DNA from: Bradyrhizobium sp. ISRA464
GTDB taxonomy: Bacteria; Pseudomonadota; Alphaproteobacteria; Rhizobiales; Xanthobacteraceae
Direction of reading: 5' to 3'
Length of the DNA: 64,000 nt
Assembly (NCBI RefSeq): GCF_029910095.1
Contig: NZ_CP094526.1
Span: 4,092,001 to 4,156,000, forward strand
Part shown: piece by piece, positions 53,297 through 63,905 of the stretch
Position numbering within the stretch: position 1 is the stretch's first letter
Layout of the letters: each line of letters begins with the position of its first letter
The notes under the pieces: model-generated
Databases searched by the model: none
Told to the model about the DNA's origin: nothing
Seen by the model: the letters and a program-made list of their open reading frames with translations, nothing else
Position numbers and translations under genes: made by a program

Positions 53297-53713
53297 TTAG
53301 TGGCTGTAGTCGTAACCGTATCCGTAGCTGTATCCGCCGCCGCAGGTGCCGCAGGTCGGGGTGACCGGCGCGTAGTAGGAATAGCCCGGCGAGACCATCT
53401 GAACGCGTTCACGCGTGGCATATTGCGGCGGGATACGCTCATAGGCGACGCCTTCGGGAGCGACCATCACCGTCCTCGGCACCATCACGGTGCGATACTG
53501 CGCCGGCGTGCGATGCGCGATAACGCGCCCGGGCGCCACCATCACGGTCTCCTGCACCGTGCGATACTGCGGCGGCACGGTCTGCACCTGATAGCACGTC
53601 GTGCAGGGCTGCGGCGGCGGCGCATAGCAGCTGTAGCAGCCGGCGGACGCTGCGCTGGTGAGAGCGGCCGTGGCAACCGCGGCAAGGCTAAAGGAGAGAG
53701 TGGTGCGGAACAT
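53297..53713 (-). CDS. exported repeat protein with Tyr/Cys-rich ends
   Basis: 138 residues with a signal peptide (about 1-24, cleavage ASA-G). The mature part holds Cys pairs near the N terminus (CYSCYAPPPQPCTTCYQV) and three imperfect repeats: PPQYRTVQETVMVAPGRV, PAQYRTVMVPRTVMVAPEGV and PPQYATRERVQMVSPG. The C terminus is Gly/Tyr-rich (GGGYSYGYGYDYSH) after CGTCG. It could be a periplasmic or surface scaffold. Function unknown. Confidence 0.7.
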   Translation of the reverse strand: MFRTTLSFSLAAVATAALTSAASAGCYSCYAPPPQPCTTCYQVQTVPPQYRTVQETVMVAPGRVIAHRTPAQYRTVMVPRTVMVAPEGVAYERIPPQYATRERVQMVSPGYSYYAPVTPTCGTCGGGYSYGYGYDYSH

Positions 53714-53813
53714 GCTTTCGTACCCAATTTCCCAAGAGGACTATCAAGGTTCGGAAGCTGCACCTACCAGCCAATCGGCAAGTTTGGGTTTGGGAAAACT
53801 CTTCACGGAATCT

Positions 53814-53845
53814 AAAAGGGCCGGCGGGAGCGCCGGCCCCTTTTT
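53814..53845 (-). terminator. rho-independent terminator after pxpA
   Basis: GGGCCGGCG (53818-53826) pairs with CGCCGGCCC (53831-53839), flanked by AAAA on the left and TTTTT on the right, so it can act in either direction. It lies 14 bases past the pxpA stop on the minus strand. Confidence 0.82.
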
Positions 53846-53858
53846 GCTTGCAGGCAAT

Positions 53859-54632
53859 TCAATGCGCGGTCTTGAACGGCGCGACCGTGATGCCGGCATT
53901 CTTCAGCGCCTCGCGGACGCCGCGCGCGATTTCGACGGCCCCACGCGTGTCGCCATGGATGCAGACGGTATCGGTCTGCATCTTGATCACCTTGCCGGTG
54001 ACCGACACCACAGCGCCGTCCTGCACCATCCGCACCACGCGGTCGGCGATCGCCTTGGGATCGTGCAGCACCGCGCCGGGCTTCTTGCGCGAGACCAGGT
54101 TGCCGTCGTTCTCATAGGCGCGATCGGCGAACACCTCATGCGCCATCCGCAGATTGGCGGCTTCACCGGCGCGCACCAGCTTCGAATTCGCGAGCACAAC
54201 GAAGACCAGGCTGGGGTCGACCGCCTTGATCGCGTTGGCGATCGCCTTCGCCGTCATGTCGTCCTCGCAGGCAACGTTGGAGAGCGCGCCGTGCGCCTTG
54301 ACATGGGTGACCTTGTGGCCGGCGGCGGTCGCGATCGCCTGCAACGCGCCGATCTGATAGGCGACGAGGTTCTCGATTTCGGATGACTTCAGCCCGGGCA
54401 CCGGGCGGCGGCCGAAGCCGTGCAGGTCGCGATAACCGGGATGCGCGCCGACGCTGACGCCGCGCGCCTTCGCCAGCTCGACCGTGTGGCGCATGATGTC
54501 GGCGTCGCCGGCATGGTAGCCGCAGGCGACGTTGACCGAGGTTGCAAGCTCGATCATCGCGGCATCATTGCCCATTTCCCACGGGCCGAAGCTTTCGCCG
54601 AGATCGCAATTGAGGTCGATGGTTGAGGTCAT
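53859..54632 (-). CDS. pxpA: 5-oxoprolinase subunit PxpA (LamB/YcsF family)
   Basis: 257 residues. Family signature [20 protein letters not shown] at the start, then [16 protein letters not shown] and [19 protein letters not shown], and [16 protein letters not shown]. PxpA works with PxpB and PxpC to split 5-oxoproline into glutamate with ATP. The gene is the third of the unit pxpB-pxpC-pxpA on the minus strand. Confidence 0.93.
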   Translation of the reverse strand: MTSTIDLNCDLGESFGPWEMGNDAAMIELATSVNVACGYHAGDADIMRHTVELAKARGVSVGAHPGYRDLHGFGRRPVPGLKSSEIENLVAYQIGALQAIATAAGHKVTHVKAHGALSNVACEDDMTAKAIANAIKAVDPSLVFVVLANSKLVRAGEAANLRMAHEVFADRAYENDGNLVSRKKPGAVLHDPKAIADRVVRMVQDGAVVSVTGKVIKMQTDTVCIHGDTRGAVEIARGVREALKNAGITVAPFKTAH

Positions 54633-54662
54633 GACGATCGATCCGTTGTTGTTGGTGTTGAT

Positions 54663-55706
54663 CTAGCCGGACGCGGGTTCGGCAGCCTGCCAGGTCGTGG
54701 CGTCGACGGCGCTGACCGCCTGACCTGCGACGTTAGCATCTCTCAGCGCCTCGATGTTGAGGCCGAAATCCTCGCTGCCGCGCAGCCGGTCGGGCAGGGA
54801 GCGCAGCAGCTCGTGGAACTTTCTTGCTTCCGCCTGCGCCTCCGCCATCGTCACGGCCTTGAAGCGGAACGGGCGGCCGGCGGAGATCTGCGCGAAGCGG
54901 CAAAAATCCGCCGATATCACGGTCGCGATCTTCGGATAGCCGCCGCTGGTGCCGCGGTCCGGCATCAGCACGATCGGTTGGCCATTGCCCGGGATCTGGA
55001 TGCTGCCGTTCACCGTGCCGTCGGACACGATGTTGTGGCCGTCGAGATGCTTGATGACGGGACCTTCGAGGCGATAGCCCATGCGGTCGCTGGTGGCCGA
55101 TATCTTCCATTCGCTGTCGAGGAACAGCTTCTTGCTCTCCCCGGAGAACTCGTCGTCCTGCGGTCCGAACACGATGCGGATCGGCGCGTCATTGATCGCC
55201 GGCAGCTCGATCCGGCGCTCGGCGGCGCGGCTCGCGGCTTGTGTCGTCAGCTCGTCGCCATTCTGCAGCGGCCGCGGGTAGGGGCTTCCGAGCCCGGCAC
55301 GGGCATTGACCGCGAGGCTGCCGAACATCGGCTCACCTTCGATGCCGTGCTCGATCGCGAGATAGCTGAACGATCCGCCGCGGGCAAAGCCAAGCGTGAG
55401 GGTTTCGCCGTCCGCCAGCGTCGCCGAACTGTTGAAGGCGATCGCGCGGCCGCCGATCTCGGCACTGCGTGGCGCACCCGCAAGTCCCACCCGCACCGCG
55501 CCGCCGCGTGCGGTGAAGGCGGCGCCGAACGGCCCGATCTCGACCGCAGCCGCGAACGGCTCGTTGCCGACCAGCGCGTTGGCGGCAGCCAGCGCCAGCC
55601 GGTCGATCGCGCCGCTGGGCGTCAGGCCGTAGCGCTGCGATCCCGGGCGCCCACCGTCCTGCACCGAGCTCGCGGGGCCGATCGTGGTGACGACGAGCTT
55701 GCTCAT
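54663..55706 (-). CDS. pxpC: 5-oxoprolinase subunit PxpC (KipA family)
   Basis: 347 residues from MSKLVVTTIGPASSVQDGGR, followed by GLTPSGAIDRLALAAANALV and MPDRGTSGGYPKIATVI, both typical of the biotin-dependent carboxyltransferase-like KipA/PxpC family. It forms the catalytic complex with PxpB. Start ATG at 55706 overlaps the pxpB stop. It is 30 bases upstream of pxpA. A longer frame upstream is the antisense-like reading of pxpB in another frame and was not used. Confidence 0.92.
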   Translation of the reverse strand: MSKLVVTTIGPASSVQDGGRPGSQRYGLTPSGAIDRLALAAANALVGNEPFAAAVEIGPFGAAFTARGGAVRVGLAGAPRSAEIGGRAIAFNSSATLADGETLTLGFARGGSFSYLAIEHGIEGEPMFGSLAVNARAGLGSPYPRPLQNGDELTTQAASRAAERRIELPAINDAPIRIVFGPQDDEFSGESKKLFLDSEWKISATSDRMGYRLEGPVIKHLDGHNIVSDGTVNGSIQIPGNGQPIVLMPDRGTSGGYPKIATVISADFCRFAQISAGRPFRFKAVTMAEAQAEARKFHELLRSLPDRLRGSEDFGLNIEALRDANVAGQAVSAVDATTWQAAEPASG

Positions 55707-56434
55707 GGCGTCACCAGTTCGGCGATGAACTCGCCGGCCTCGGCGGCGCGGTCCTGTTCCGCGAATGTCTTGGCGTCCACTGCCGTGAAGGTGATGGCGT
55801 CCCCCGGCTCCAGCAGGAAGATCGGATCGCGATGCAGCTGGTAGGTTCTCACCGCAGTGCGGCCGAGCAGGTGCCAGCCGCTGGGGCCGGCAAGGCACTG
55901 CACGCCGGTCTGAATGCCGCCGATCGAGATCGTGCCCGCCGGGGTCAGCAGCCGCGGGTCCTTCCGGCGCGGCATATGCAGGAACTTTTCCAGGCCGCTC
56001 AGATAGGACCAGCCGGGTGTAAAGCCGATCATCGCGACGCGATAGTCGCCGGCTGTGTGACGCGCGACGATGTCCTCGGGCGTGGTGTCGAGCGCCTTCG
56101 CCACGTCCTCGAGGTCGATGCCGTTCTCGCCGCCATAGGCGACGGGGATGCGCCAGCGCCGCTTCCCGGCCGCGGTCGGCAGCGCCTTGGCCGCCTGCGC
56201 GAGCAGTTGCTCGCCGAGCGCGTCGAAGCCGATCTGCACCGGATCGTAATGCACCAGCAGCGAGCGGTAGGTCGGCACGGTCTCGGTAATGCCCGCGATC
56301 GGCTCCGCGGCGATGATGCGGTCGAGCGCCAGCACCCGCCGGTTGGCGGCATCGTCGATGGTGCGGCTGAATTCCACCGTGATGGCGCTGTCGCCACTCG
56401 GCAAAAGGCGGGGAGGGCTTAAAGGTTCGGCCAT
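55703..56434 (-). CDS. pxpB: 5-oxoprolinase subunit PxpB (KipI family)
   Basis: 243 residues beginning MAEPLSPPRLLPSGDSAITV, with ITETVPTYRSLLVHYDPVQI, IPVAYGGENGIDLEDVA and GFTPGWSYLSGLEKFLHMPR, all KipI/PxpB motifs. It overlaps pxpC by four bases (ATGA) and is the first gene of the unit. Together they recycle 5-oxoproline, a damage product of glutamate and glutamine. Confidence 0.93.
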   Translation of the reverse strand: MAEPLSPPRLLPSGDSAITVEFSRTIDDAANRRVLALDRIIAAEPIAGITETVPTYRSLLVHYDPVQIGFDALGEQLLAQAAKALPTAAGKRRWRIPVAYGGENGIDLEDVAKALDTTPEDIVARHTAGDYRVAMIGFTPGWSYLSGLEKFLHMPRRKDPRLLTPAGTISIGGIQTGVQCLAGPSGWHLLGRTAVRTYQLHRDPIFLLEPGDAITFTAVDAKTFAEQDRAAEAGEFIAELVTP

Positions 56435-56645
56435 AGGTCAAGCAAACTCGTCGCGCATCAAGCTAGCGTGTTTTAGGGCGAAACGGAATTCGCCGGGTGC
56501 AAAATGATGCAGCAACTTCAATAAATTAATCGGCATGCCGGCGATAAATTTGGATGATCGCAGGATTTCCGCACGGCCCTTGACGCAAGGACTTTGCCCC
56601 GCAAGATGCGGCCACTGTTTCCTCCCACCGGAGCCTCAAGTCCCG

Positions 56646-57344
56646 ATGTCCCTGTCTGCCGAAGCAATTGCGACCCTGTCGCACGTCTCCACCGCCACCA
56701 TCACCACGGTCCTGCTCAAGAAGGGCCTGCGTAACGTCTGGATGCGCGGCACCAAGCCGCTGCGGCCGGGCGCAAAGCGGCTGGTCGGACCCGCCTTCAC
56801 GCTGCGCTTCGTCCCGGCTCGCGAGGATCTGGCGACGCCGGAATCCTGGTCGTCGCCGATCTCGACCCGGACCGCGATCGAAGCCATGCCGGAAGGCTGC
56901 ATCGCCGTGGTCGACGCCATGGGCATCACCGATGCCGGCATCTTCGGCGACATTCTGTGTGCCCGCATGGTCAAGCGCGGCGTGACCGCGTTGATCACCG
57001 ACGGCGTCGTGCGCGATGTCGAGGGCGTGCTCGGCACGGGCCTTCCGGTGTGGTGCGACGGCTATGCGGCGCCGCCTTCGGTGGCGGGCCTGACCTTCGT
57101 CGGCTGGGGTGAACCGATCGGTTGCGGCGGCGTTGCCGTGTTTCCGAACGACATCGTGGTCGCCGACCAGGATGGCGCGGTGCTGATCCCGCAGGCGTTC
57201 CTCGACCACGTGCTGGCCGAAGGGCCGGAGCAGGAACGGATGGAGGCGTGGATCGTCAATGAGGTGAACAACGGCGCCCAGTTGCCCGGCCTCTATCCGA
57301 TGAACGCCGAGACCAAGGCGCGCTACGCCGCAAGCAAGAAATAA
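56646..57344 (+). CDS. RraA-like / HMG-aldolase family protein
   Basis: 232 residues from MSLSAEAIATLSHVSTATIT, with GPAFTLRFVPAREDL, VVDAMGITDAGIFGDILCAR, and GVTALITDGVVRDVEG. The R-D pair in GVVRDVEG matches the metal-dependent 4-hydroxy-4-methyl-2-oxoglutarate aldolase/RraA fold. It could be an aldolase or decarboxylase of 2-oxo acids; RNase E inhibition, known for E. coli RraA, is less likely. GGAG lies upstream at long spacing. A cupin gene follows after 23 bases. Confidence 0.85.
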   Translation: MSLSAEAIATLSHVSTATITTVLLKKGLRNVWMRGTKPLRPGAKRLVGPAFTLRFVPAREDLATPESWSSPISTRTAIEAMPEGCIAVVDAMGITDAGIFGDILCARMVKRGVTALITDGVVRDVEGVLGTGLPVWCDGYAAPPSVAGLTFVGWGEPIGCGGVAVFPNDIVVADQDGAVLIPQAFLDHVLAEGPEQERMEAWIVNEVNNGAQLPGLYPMNAETKARYAASKK

Positions 57345-57367
57345 CTTCAGGAGAGCGAGGTAAGCCC

Positions 57368-57772
57368 ATGGATATCCACGTTGCCGGCTCGCGGCCGACC
57401 CGCCGCGCGCCGAAGGAGAATTTCACCGGCACCGTGCTGCAGGATCCCATCAACATGGCGCCTGCGCCGGCGCGGCTCAACGCCTCGCGCGTGTCGTTCG
57501 AGCCCGGCGCGCGGACCGCCTGGCATTCCCATCCGCTCGGCCAGACGCTCTACGTGATATCAGGCATCGGCCGCGTGCAGGCCAAGGGCGGGCCTATCAG
57601 GGAGATCCGCCCCGGCGACGTCGTCTGGATTCCGCCGAACGAGAAGCACTGGCATGGCGCGTCGCCTGGCAACAGCATGACCCATATCGCCATGCAGGAG
57701 GCGCTTGACGGCGTCTACTCGACCTGGATGGAGCACGTCACCGACGAGGAATACAACGGCAAGGTCGGCTGA
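57368..57772 (+). CDS. cupin-domain protein
   Basis: 134 residues with a single cupin barrel. Motif 1 is WHSHPLGQTLYVISGIGRVQ with two His, and motif 2 region reads GDVVWIPPNEKHWHGASPG with another His. This metal-binding pattern resembles small cupins of the carboxymuconolactone or hydroxynitrile lyase-like type. It follows the RraA-like gene by 23 bases and probably shares its transcript. The substrate is unknown. Confidence 0.87.
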   Translation: MDIHVAGSRPTRRAPKENFTGTVLQDPINMAPAPARLNASRVSFEPGARTAWHSHPLGQTLYVISGIGRVQAKGGPIREIRPGDVVWIPPNEKHWHGASPGNSMTHIAMQEALDGVYSTWMEHVTDEEYNGKVG

Positions 57773-57783
57773 GCCGCCGACCG

Positions 57784-57818
57784 GTAGCCCGGATTGCGCG
57801 GCGCTCGATCCGGGCTAC
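57784..57818. repeat. palindrome GTAGCCCGGAT ... ATCCGGGCTAC
   Basis: Perfect 11-bp arms with a 13-base loop, between the convergent cupin gene and the binding-protein gene. It may be a dispersed repeat that also works as a bidirectional terminator. Confidence 0.65.
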
Positions 57819-57870
57819 GACATTCGACCACGTCCAGGTCTGGCCGCCGGAAGCCGTGCGCTTCGGCTGC

Positions 57871-58644
57871 CTATTCAAACCATGCGGCGTAGATCTTCCT
57901 GTAGGTGCCGTCTTCCTTTGAGATGTGCAGCCACTGATCCACGAAATCCTTCAGCGCCACGTCGCGCTGCAGCCAATAGGCCTTCTCCGCGAAGTCGAAC
58001 GGCTTGTCGGGATGCACCGCGCAGAGCACGCCCGGATGCAGCTTCTGCTGATAGCGCGTCTCGGATGCGTCGGTCATCATCAGGTCGGCGTCGCCCTTGG
58101 CGATCTCGTCGAAGATCTTCGTGTTGTCGTTGAACACGCGGATATCGGCGCTCTTCACGTTGGCGCGCGCGAAGCGCTCGTTGGTGCCGCCGGGGTTGAC
58201 GATGACGCGGGTGCCCGGCTTGTCGATCTCGGCGAGCGTTTCGTACTTGTCCTTGTCGGCGCAGCGCGCAATCGGCGTCTTGCCCTCGCGCATGATCGGG
58301 GTCGAGAACAGGCCCTTCTTCTGCCGGTCGAAGGTGATGGAGACGCCGCCCATCGCAACATCGAAATTGTCGGCCTCGAAATCCTTCATCATCTGCGGCC
58401 AGGACGTCGGCACGAATTCGACCTTGACGCCGAGCGCCTTGCCGAGCGCTTGCGCCATGTCGACGTCGAAGCCGCGGAACGTCTTCGTCTCCTTGTCGAG
58501 ATAGGTGAAGGGCAGGTAGTCGCCGGTCATGCCGACGCGCAGCGTGCCGCGCTTGAGGATGTCGTCGAGGCGAGACGGCGCTTGCTGCGCGTGAGCCACA
58601 GACAAGAGCATAGCCATCGCGAGGCCGACCAATGCACGAAACAT
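57871..58644 (-). CDS. periplasmic solute-binding family 3 protein, PheC-like
   Basis: 257 residues with a signal peptide (MFRALVGLAMAMLLSVAHA). The mature part has LRVGMTGDYLPFTYLD, FRGFDVDMAQALGKALG and VIVNPGGTNERFARANV. It resembles both amino-acid-binding proteins and the periplasmic cyclohexadienyl dehydratase PheC, which shares this fold; VNPGGTNE and DASETRYQQKLHPG point towards the PheC side. GGAG precedes the ATG at 58644. No transporter genes adjoin it, in favour of an enzyme or a stand-alone receptor. Confidence 0.82.
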   Translation of the reverse strand: MFRALVGLAMAMLLSVAHAQQAPSRLDDILKRGTLRVGMTGDYLPFTYLDKETKTFRGFDVDMAQALGKALGVKVEFVPTSWPQMMKDFEADNFDVAMGGVSITFDRQKKGLFSTPIMREGKTPIARCADKDKYETLAEIDKPGTRVIVNPGGTNERFARANVKSADIRVFNDNTKIFDEIAKGDADLMMTDASETRYQQKLHPGVLCAVHPDKPFDFAEKAYWLQRDVALKDFVDQWLHISKEDGTYRKIYAAWFE

Positions 58645-58731
58645 CAACTTCTCCGTCAATTCCGATCATCGCAGCGACCGGCTCGCGCCGGCATCGCTAG
58701 CGGTCAATGGCCGGCACCGATCTCTATAAGC

Positions 58732-59298
58732 CTAGGCCTCGCTGTCGTCCCTGGGTACGAGGCTGGCGGGGGCCGCCCGGCTGATCATCTCTTGCTTGAA
58801 ATGCTCGAAGCGCTGCCGTGCATCGGCCTCGCGATCGTCGACGAACTTGATCGCGGCGGCCGCCTCCATTGGACCGCTGACCAGCGGGGTCGATCCCTCA
58901 CCAAAGGTCTCGTCGACATAGTAGCGGCCGCCGTCCTCGCGCACCGTCCAGCGGAAGCGAAGCGCAGCCATCGGGCCAGGGCCGGTTTTGGAATAGCCAT
59001 TGGCCTCAATCGGCTGGACCTTGGCCTCGATCGGTTGGATCTGCTCCGGTTGGATCTGCTCTGCTTCGCTCGGCTCCGGCTCGCTCTGCGTGGGCTCGCT
59101 CGGCAAGGGCTCGTCTGACTGCGGCAGAGGCGGGGGCACTGTCACGGTCGCCGGCGGCTCCTCGACTGCGGGCGGTGGCTCCTCGACTGTGGCCGGTGGA
59201 TTGTCCGCCGCCTTGGCCGGTCCGGGAGGCGTCGTCGTCTGATCGAGAATGCTCGCGATCGCCGCAAGCGCATTGTCGGTCGGGTCGTCGTGAGGCAC
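58732..59298 (-). CDS. hypothetical protein with Pro/Glu repeats and a conserved C-terminal domain
   Basis: 188 residues from a GTG at 59298 with GGAGA upstream (VPHDDPTDNALAAIASILDQ). The middle (about 35-95) is low-complexity, with PPATVEEPPPAVEEPPATV and EQIQPEQIQPIEAKVQPIEA. The C-terminal domain (about 105-185) is regular: LRFRWTVREDGGRYYVDETF, then AIKFVDDREADARQRFEHFK. Cytosolic; function unknown. Confidence 0.6.
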   Translation of the reverse strand: MPHDDPTDNALAAIASILDQTTTPPGPAKAADNPPATVEEPPPAVEEPPATVTVPPPLPQSDEPLPSEPTQSEPEPSEAEQIQPEQIQPIEAKVQPIEANGYSKTGPGPMAALRFRWTVREDGGRYYVDETFGEGSTPLVSGPMEAAAAIKFVDDREADARQRFEHFKQEMISRAAPASLVPRDDSEA

Positions 59299-59377
59299 GG
59301 TTCGGTCTCCAGGCAAGGCGTTGGCCGGGTTTGCCGGCGCGACTTCTATCTACCTGACTTGGCTGCCCTTTGTCAGC

Positions 59378-60802
59378 CTACGCACAAACCGGCGGACGCT
59401 TGTCCCGCCACGGGCGGACTTGCTCGAGCTGGCCGGCCAGACGGAACAGCCGTCCTTCCTCGCCGAGCCTGGCCGCGAACATCATGCCGAGAGGGAGCCC
59501 GGCCTTGTTCCAGGCCAATGGCACCGACATCGCAGGCTGGCCGGACATGTTGAACATCGAGGTGCCCGGCATGTAGCGGCGCAGGATCGGCGCGATGTGG
59601 CTCAAGTCCTCGGACATCGTGTTCAACTCGCCGAGCCGGAGCGGCGGCGCGCACAGCGTCGGGCTGAGGAAGACGTCGCAGCCCTCGAAGAAGGTTGCGA
59701 GCCCGCGTGAAATCTGGAACGCGGCAAGCTGCGCGGCGACATAGTCCGCCGGTGTCAGCTTGAGTGAATTCTGCGCGCTGGCGAGCGTGAGGTGCTCGAC
59801 ATCGTCGGAGGTCAGGGCGCGGCCGAGACGTTGCTCGAGCAGCCGCACCGTCAACGCCGTGTTGCCGCCGACGATCGCGGTCATCACCGGAGCCGGATCG
59901 GCGGCAAGCACGGGCGCACGCTCTTCGACATGATGGCCGAGGCCCGCCAGGAGCTTGGCGACATCGCGGACTGCGGCGGCAATCTCGGGATCGATCGCAT
60001 CGCCGTAGGGCGACTTGTCGGTGAAGCTGATGCGGAGCTGGCCGGGGTCGCGGCCAACCTCCTGCGAGAACGGCCGCTCCGGCGGCGGTGCGACATAGGG
60101 GCTCGACGGTTCGGGACCGTGTACCGCGTCCATCATGACCGCGCTGTCGCGGACGCTGATGCTGAGCACATGGCCGACGGAGAAGCCGCCCCAGCCTTCG
60201 CCGCGGTCGGGGCCGACCGGGTTGCGCGCCCGGGTCGGCTTCATGCCGAACACGCCCGAGGCGGAGGCGGGAATTCGGATCGAGCCGCCGCCGTCGCTGG
60301 CATGCGCCACGGGCAGGATGCGCGCCGCGACCGCCGCGCCCGCGCCGCCGGACGAGCCGCCCGAGGAATGATCGAGATTCCATGGGTTGCGGGTCGGTCC
60401 GAACAGGCGGGTTTCCGTCGTCGGCATCAGCCCGAATTCCGGGCTCGAACTCTTGCCGAAAATCGTGACGCCGGCCTCCAGGAAGCGCTGGGCCAGCGTG
60501 CTGTTGTGATCGGCGACGAAGTCTTTCAGCACGCTGGCGCCCGACGTCGTGCGTGTGCCTTCGAGCGGATCGAGATCCTTCAGGAGGAACGGCACGCCGG
60601 TGAAGGGGCCGTCAGGCAGACCCTTGGCGATCTGGCGCTCGGCGTAATCGTAATGCTTGACAACGACCGCGTTGATCTGCGGATCGACCTTCGCCGTGCG
60701 GGCGATCGCCTCGTCGAGCAGCTCCTCTGGGGTCACCTCCTTCTTGCTGACGAGCCCTGCGAGACCGACCGCGTCGTAGTTGCCGAATTCCTTGAAACCC
60801 AT
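59378..60802 (-). CDS. amidase (amidase signature family)
   Basis: 474-residue serine hydrolase. The amidase signature includes GVPFLLKDLDPLEGTRTTSG (catalytic Lys), the Ser-rich DHSSGGSSGGAGAAVAARIL with the catalytic and bridging Ser, and ASDGGGSIRIPASASGVFG. Start ATG at 60802 with GGAG at eight bases upstream. Substrate unknown (amides, possibly indoleacetamide- or carbamoyl-type). It is co-directional with the dehydrogenase and ABC genes upstream. Confidence 0.9.
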   Translation of the reverse strand: MGFKEFGNYDAVGLAGLVSKKEVTPEELLDEAIARTAKVDPQINAVVVKHYDYAERQIAKGLPDGPFTGVPFLLKDLDPLEGTRTTSGASVLKDFVADHNSTLAQRFLEAGVTIFGKSSSPEFGLMPTTETRLFGPTRNPWNLDHSSGGSSGGAGAAVAARILPVAHASDGGGSIRIPASASGVFGMKPTRARNPVGPDRGEGWGGFSVGHVLSISVRDSAVMMDAVHGPEPSSPYVAPPPERPFSQEVGRDPGQLRISFTDKSPYGDAIDPEIAAAVRDVAKLLAGLGHHVEERAPVLAADPAPVMTAIVGGNTALTVRLLEQRLGRALTSDDVEHLTLASAQNSLKLTPADYVAAQLAAFQISRGLATFFEGCDVFLSPTLCAPPLRLGELNTMSEDLSHIAPILRRYMPGTSMFNMSGQPAMSVPLAWNKAGLPLGMMFAARLGEEGRLFRLAGQLEQVRPWRDKRPPVCA

Positions 60803-60869
60803 ATGGATGCTCCGCATTGCCGGGCCGACCTAGCGGATCGGCCGCGGCGCGAACAAGGGAGACTGAAAC

Positions 60870-61859
60870 TCAGCCGAGGACGTCCTGATTGATCACGTTC
60901 TGGCGCAGCGGATTGCCGTCCAGAACGCTCAGGATATTGCGCGCCGTCTGCTCGCTCATCCGATCGACCGCCTCGACCGTGACGCCGGCGACATGCGGCG
61001 CCATGATCACGTTCGGCAGGCTGTGCAGGGGCTGGCCAACCGGCGGCGGCTCGACTTCGAACACGTCGAGGCCGGCGCCCGCGAGCTTGCCCGACACCAG
61101 CGCGTCGTGCAGCGCCTTTTCATCGACAATGCCGCCGCGCGCGGTGTTGATGAGGTAGGCGGTCGGCTTCATGCGCCTGAGCCGGGCCGCGTTGAACATG
61201 CCGACCGTCTCCGGCGCCTTCGGGCAGTGGATGGTGACGAAATCCGCGCGCGGCAGCGCCGCGTCGAGGTCCGGCACCGCTTCGCAGCCGGCGGCCGTGA
61301 TCTCGCTGGCGGGCTTGTAGGGATCGTACACCAGCACATTCATTTCCATTGCCAGGCAGCGCTTGGCGGTGCGCGTGCCGATGCGGCCGAAGCCCACGAT
61401 CAGGACCGTCTTGCCGTAGAGATCGAACGGCAGCACGCCGAGGCGGCTCGCCCAGGTGCCTTCCTTCACCATGGCGTGCATTTCCTGCGCGCGCTTGGCC
61501 AGCGTCAGCATCATGAACAGCGCGTGTTCGGCGACCGACGGGGAGTTCGCGGTGCCCGCGACCATCAGCGGCACCTTGCGGCGCGACAGCGCGGGCACGT
61601 CGACGGCGTCATAACCGACGCCGATCCGCGTCACCACCTTCATGTCCTTGGATGCTTCGAGCTCAGCTTCGCCGAAGCGGGTCGCGCCGAGCGCCACGCC
61701 GTGGACGGGCGCGTGCTGCTCCAGCATGGCCTGGAAATCCTTGGCGGAGATCAGGTTCGGAAATTCGACGAGTTCGATGTCGTCCCGCTCGTTGAGGAGA
61801 GCGCGTGCCCCCGGCGACAATGTCTGGGTGACGAAAATCTTGTTCTTGTTGGTGGCCAT
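60870..61859 (-). CDS. D-2-hydroxyacid dehydrogenase (3-phosphoglycerate dehydrogenase-like)
   Basis: 329-residue NAD-dependent enzyme. ARG region VVTRIGVGYDAVDV, the nucleotide-binding VLIVGFGRIGTRTAKRCLAM, INTARGGIVDEKAL and the catalytic Glu/His segment with GAGLDVFEVEP and MAPHVAG. Start at MATNKNKIF (61859), just after CAGGAA. It probably reduces or oxidises a 2-hydroxy or 2-oxo acid in the catabolic unit with the sugar ABC transporter. Confidence 0.88.
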   Translation of the reverse strand: MATNKNKIFVTQTLSPGARALLNERDDIELVEFPNLISAKDFQAMLEQHAPVHGVALGATRFGEAELEASKDMKVVTRIGVGYDAVDVPALSRRKVPLMVAGTANSPSVAEHALFMMLTLAKRAQEMHAMVKEGTWASRLGVLPFDLYGKTVLIVGFGRIGTRTAKRCLAMEMNVLVYDPYKPASEITAAGCEAVPDLDAALPRADFVTIHCPKAPETVGMFNAARLRRMKPTAYLINTARGGIVDEKALHDALVSGKLAGAGLDVFEVEPPPVGQPLHSLPNVIMAPHVAGVTVEAVDRMSEQTARNILSVLDGNPLRQNVINQDVLG

Positions 61860-61888
61860 TTCCTGCCCTTGAGGTTTCTTTTGCGCCG

Positions 61889-62989
<1,101 letters not shown>

Positions 62990-62993
62990 GAGT

Positions 62994-63905
62994 TCAACCC
63001 TTTGTCGCACCGGCGGTCAGGCCGGCAATGTAGTAGTCCATCAGGAAGGCGTAGATGATCAGTGGCGGCGCGGCGCCGAGCAGGGCGCCGGTCATGATCT
63101 GACCCCAGTTGAACACGTCGCCCTTGATCAGGGTCGTGATGATGCCCACCGGCAGCACGAGCTGGTCGGTCGAGGTGGTGAACACCAGCGGATAGAGGAA
63201 CTGCGCCCAGGACACGGTGAAGGCGAAGATCGTCGCCGCGATCAAGCCGGGCAGCGCGACCGGGATGAAGATCCGCGTCAGCGTCTGGAACCAGCTCGCG
63301 CCGTCGATGATAGCAGCCTCATCGAGCTCCTTCGGGATCGAGGCGAAATAGCCAATCATGATCCAGGTGCAGAACGGCACCGTCAGCGTCGGATAGATGA
63401 ACAGCAGAACATACCAGCGGTTGACGAGCTGGATGCCGGTCCAGTCGCCGAACTGCGCGAACATCTTGAACAGCGGAATGAACAACAGGCTGTCCGGAAT
63501 GAGATAGGTGAGGAAGACGCCGGTCGCGAGCGTGGCCGACCCCCAGAACTTCATTCGCGCCAGCGCGAAGGCTGCCGGCACGCTGATCAGCATGGTGATG
63601 GTCACCACGATGATCGAGACCCATGCCGAATTCCAGAAGAAGCGCAGGAACTGGTTCGAGCTCAGGAGCTCGATATAGTTCGAGAGCGTCGGATGAAAGA
63701 CCCACCACGGATTGGTCGCCGCCGAGATCTCGGCGCTGCTCTTCAGCGAGGTGATCAGCATGTAGAGCGGCGGCGTCAGCGAGAAGATCGCAAACAGCAC
63801 CAGGAAAAAATAGGACCAGCGCAGCGCCCAGGCGCGATCGCGGCTCATGCTGCCGTATTTGACCTTCCGTCGGGGACCGGACTTGTCGATCGTGACCGTG
63901 CTCAT
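62994..63905 (-). CDS. carbohydrate ABC transporter permease (MalG type)
   Basis: 303 residues with six membrane helices. Begins with a basic cytoplasmic tail, then [20 protein letters not shown]. The EAA loop is [20 protein letters not shown], followed by [15 protein letters not shown], which contacts the ATPase. It makes the second channel half with the partial permease upstream, whose stop it overlaps by one base. Confidence 0.93.
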   Translation of the reverse strand: MSTVTIDKSGPRRKVKYGSMSRDRAWALRWSYFFLVLFAIFSLTPPLYMLITSLKSSAEISAATNPWWVFHPTLSNYIELLSSNQFLRFFWNSAWVSIIVVTITMLISVPAAFALARMKFWGSATLATGVFLTYLIPDSLLFIPLFKMFAQFGDWTGIQLVNRWYVLLFIYPTLTVPFCTWIMIGYFASIPKELDEAAIIDGASWFQTLTRIFIPVALPGLIAATIFAFTVSWAQFLYPLVFTTSTDQLVLPVGIITTLIKGDVFNWGQIMTGALLGAAPPLIIYAFLMDYYIAGLTAGATKG

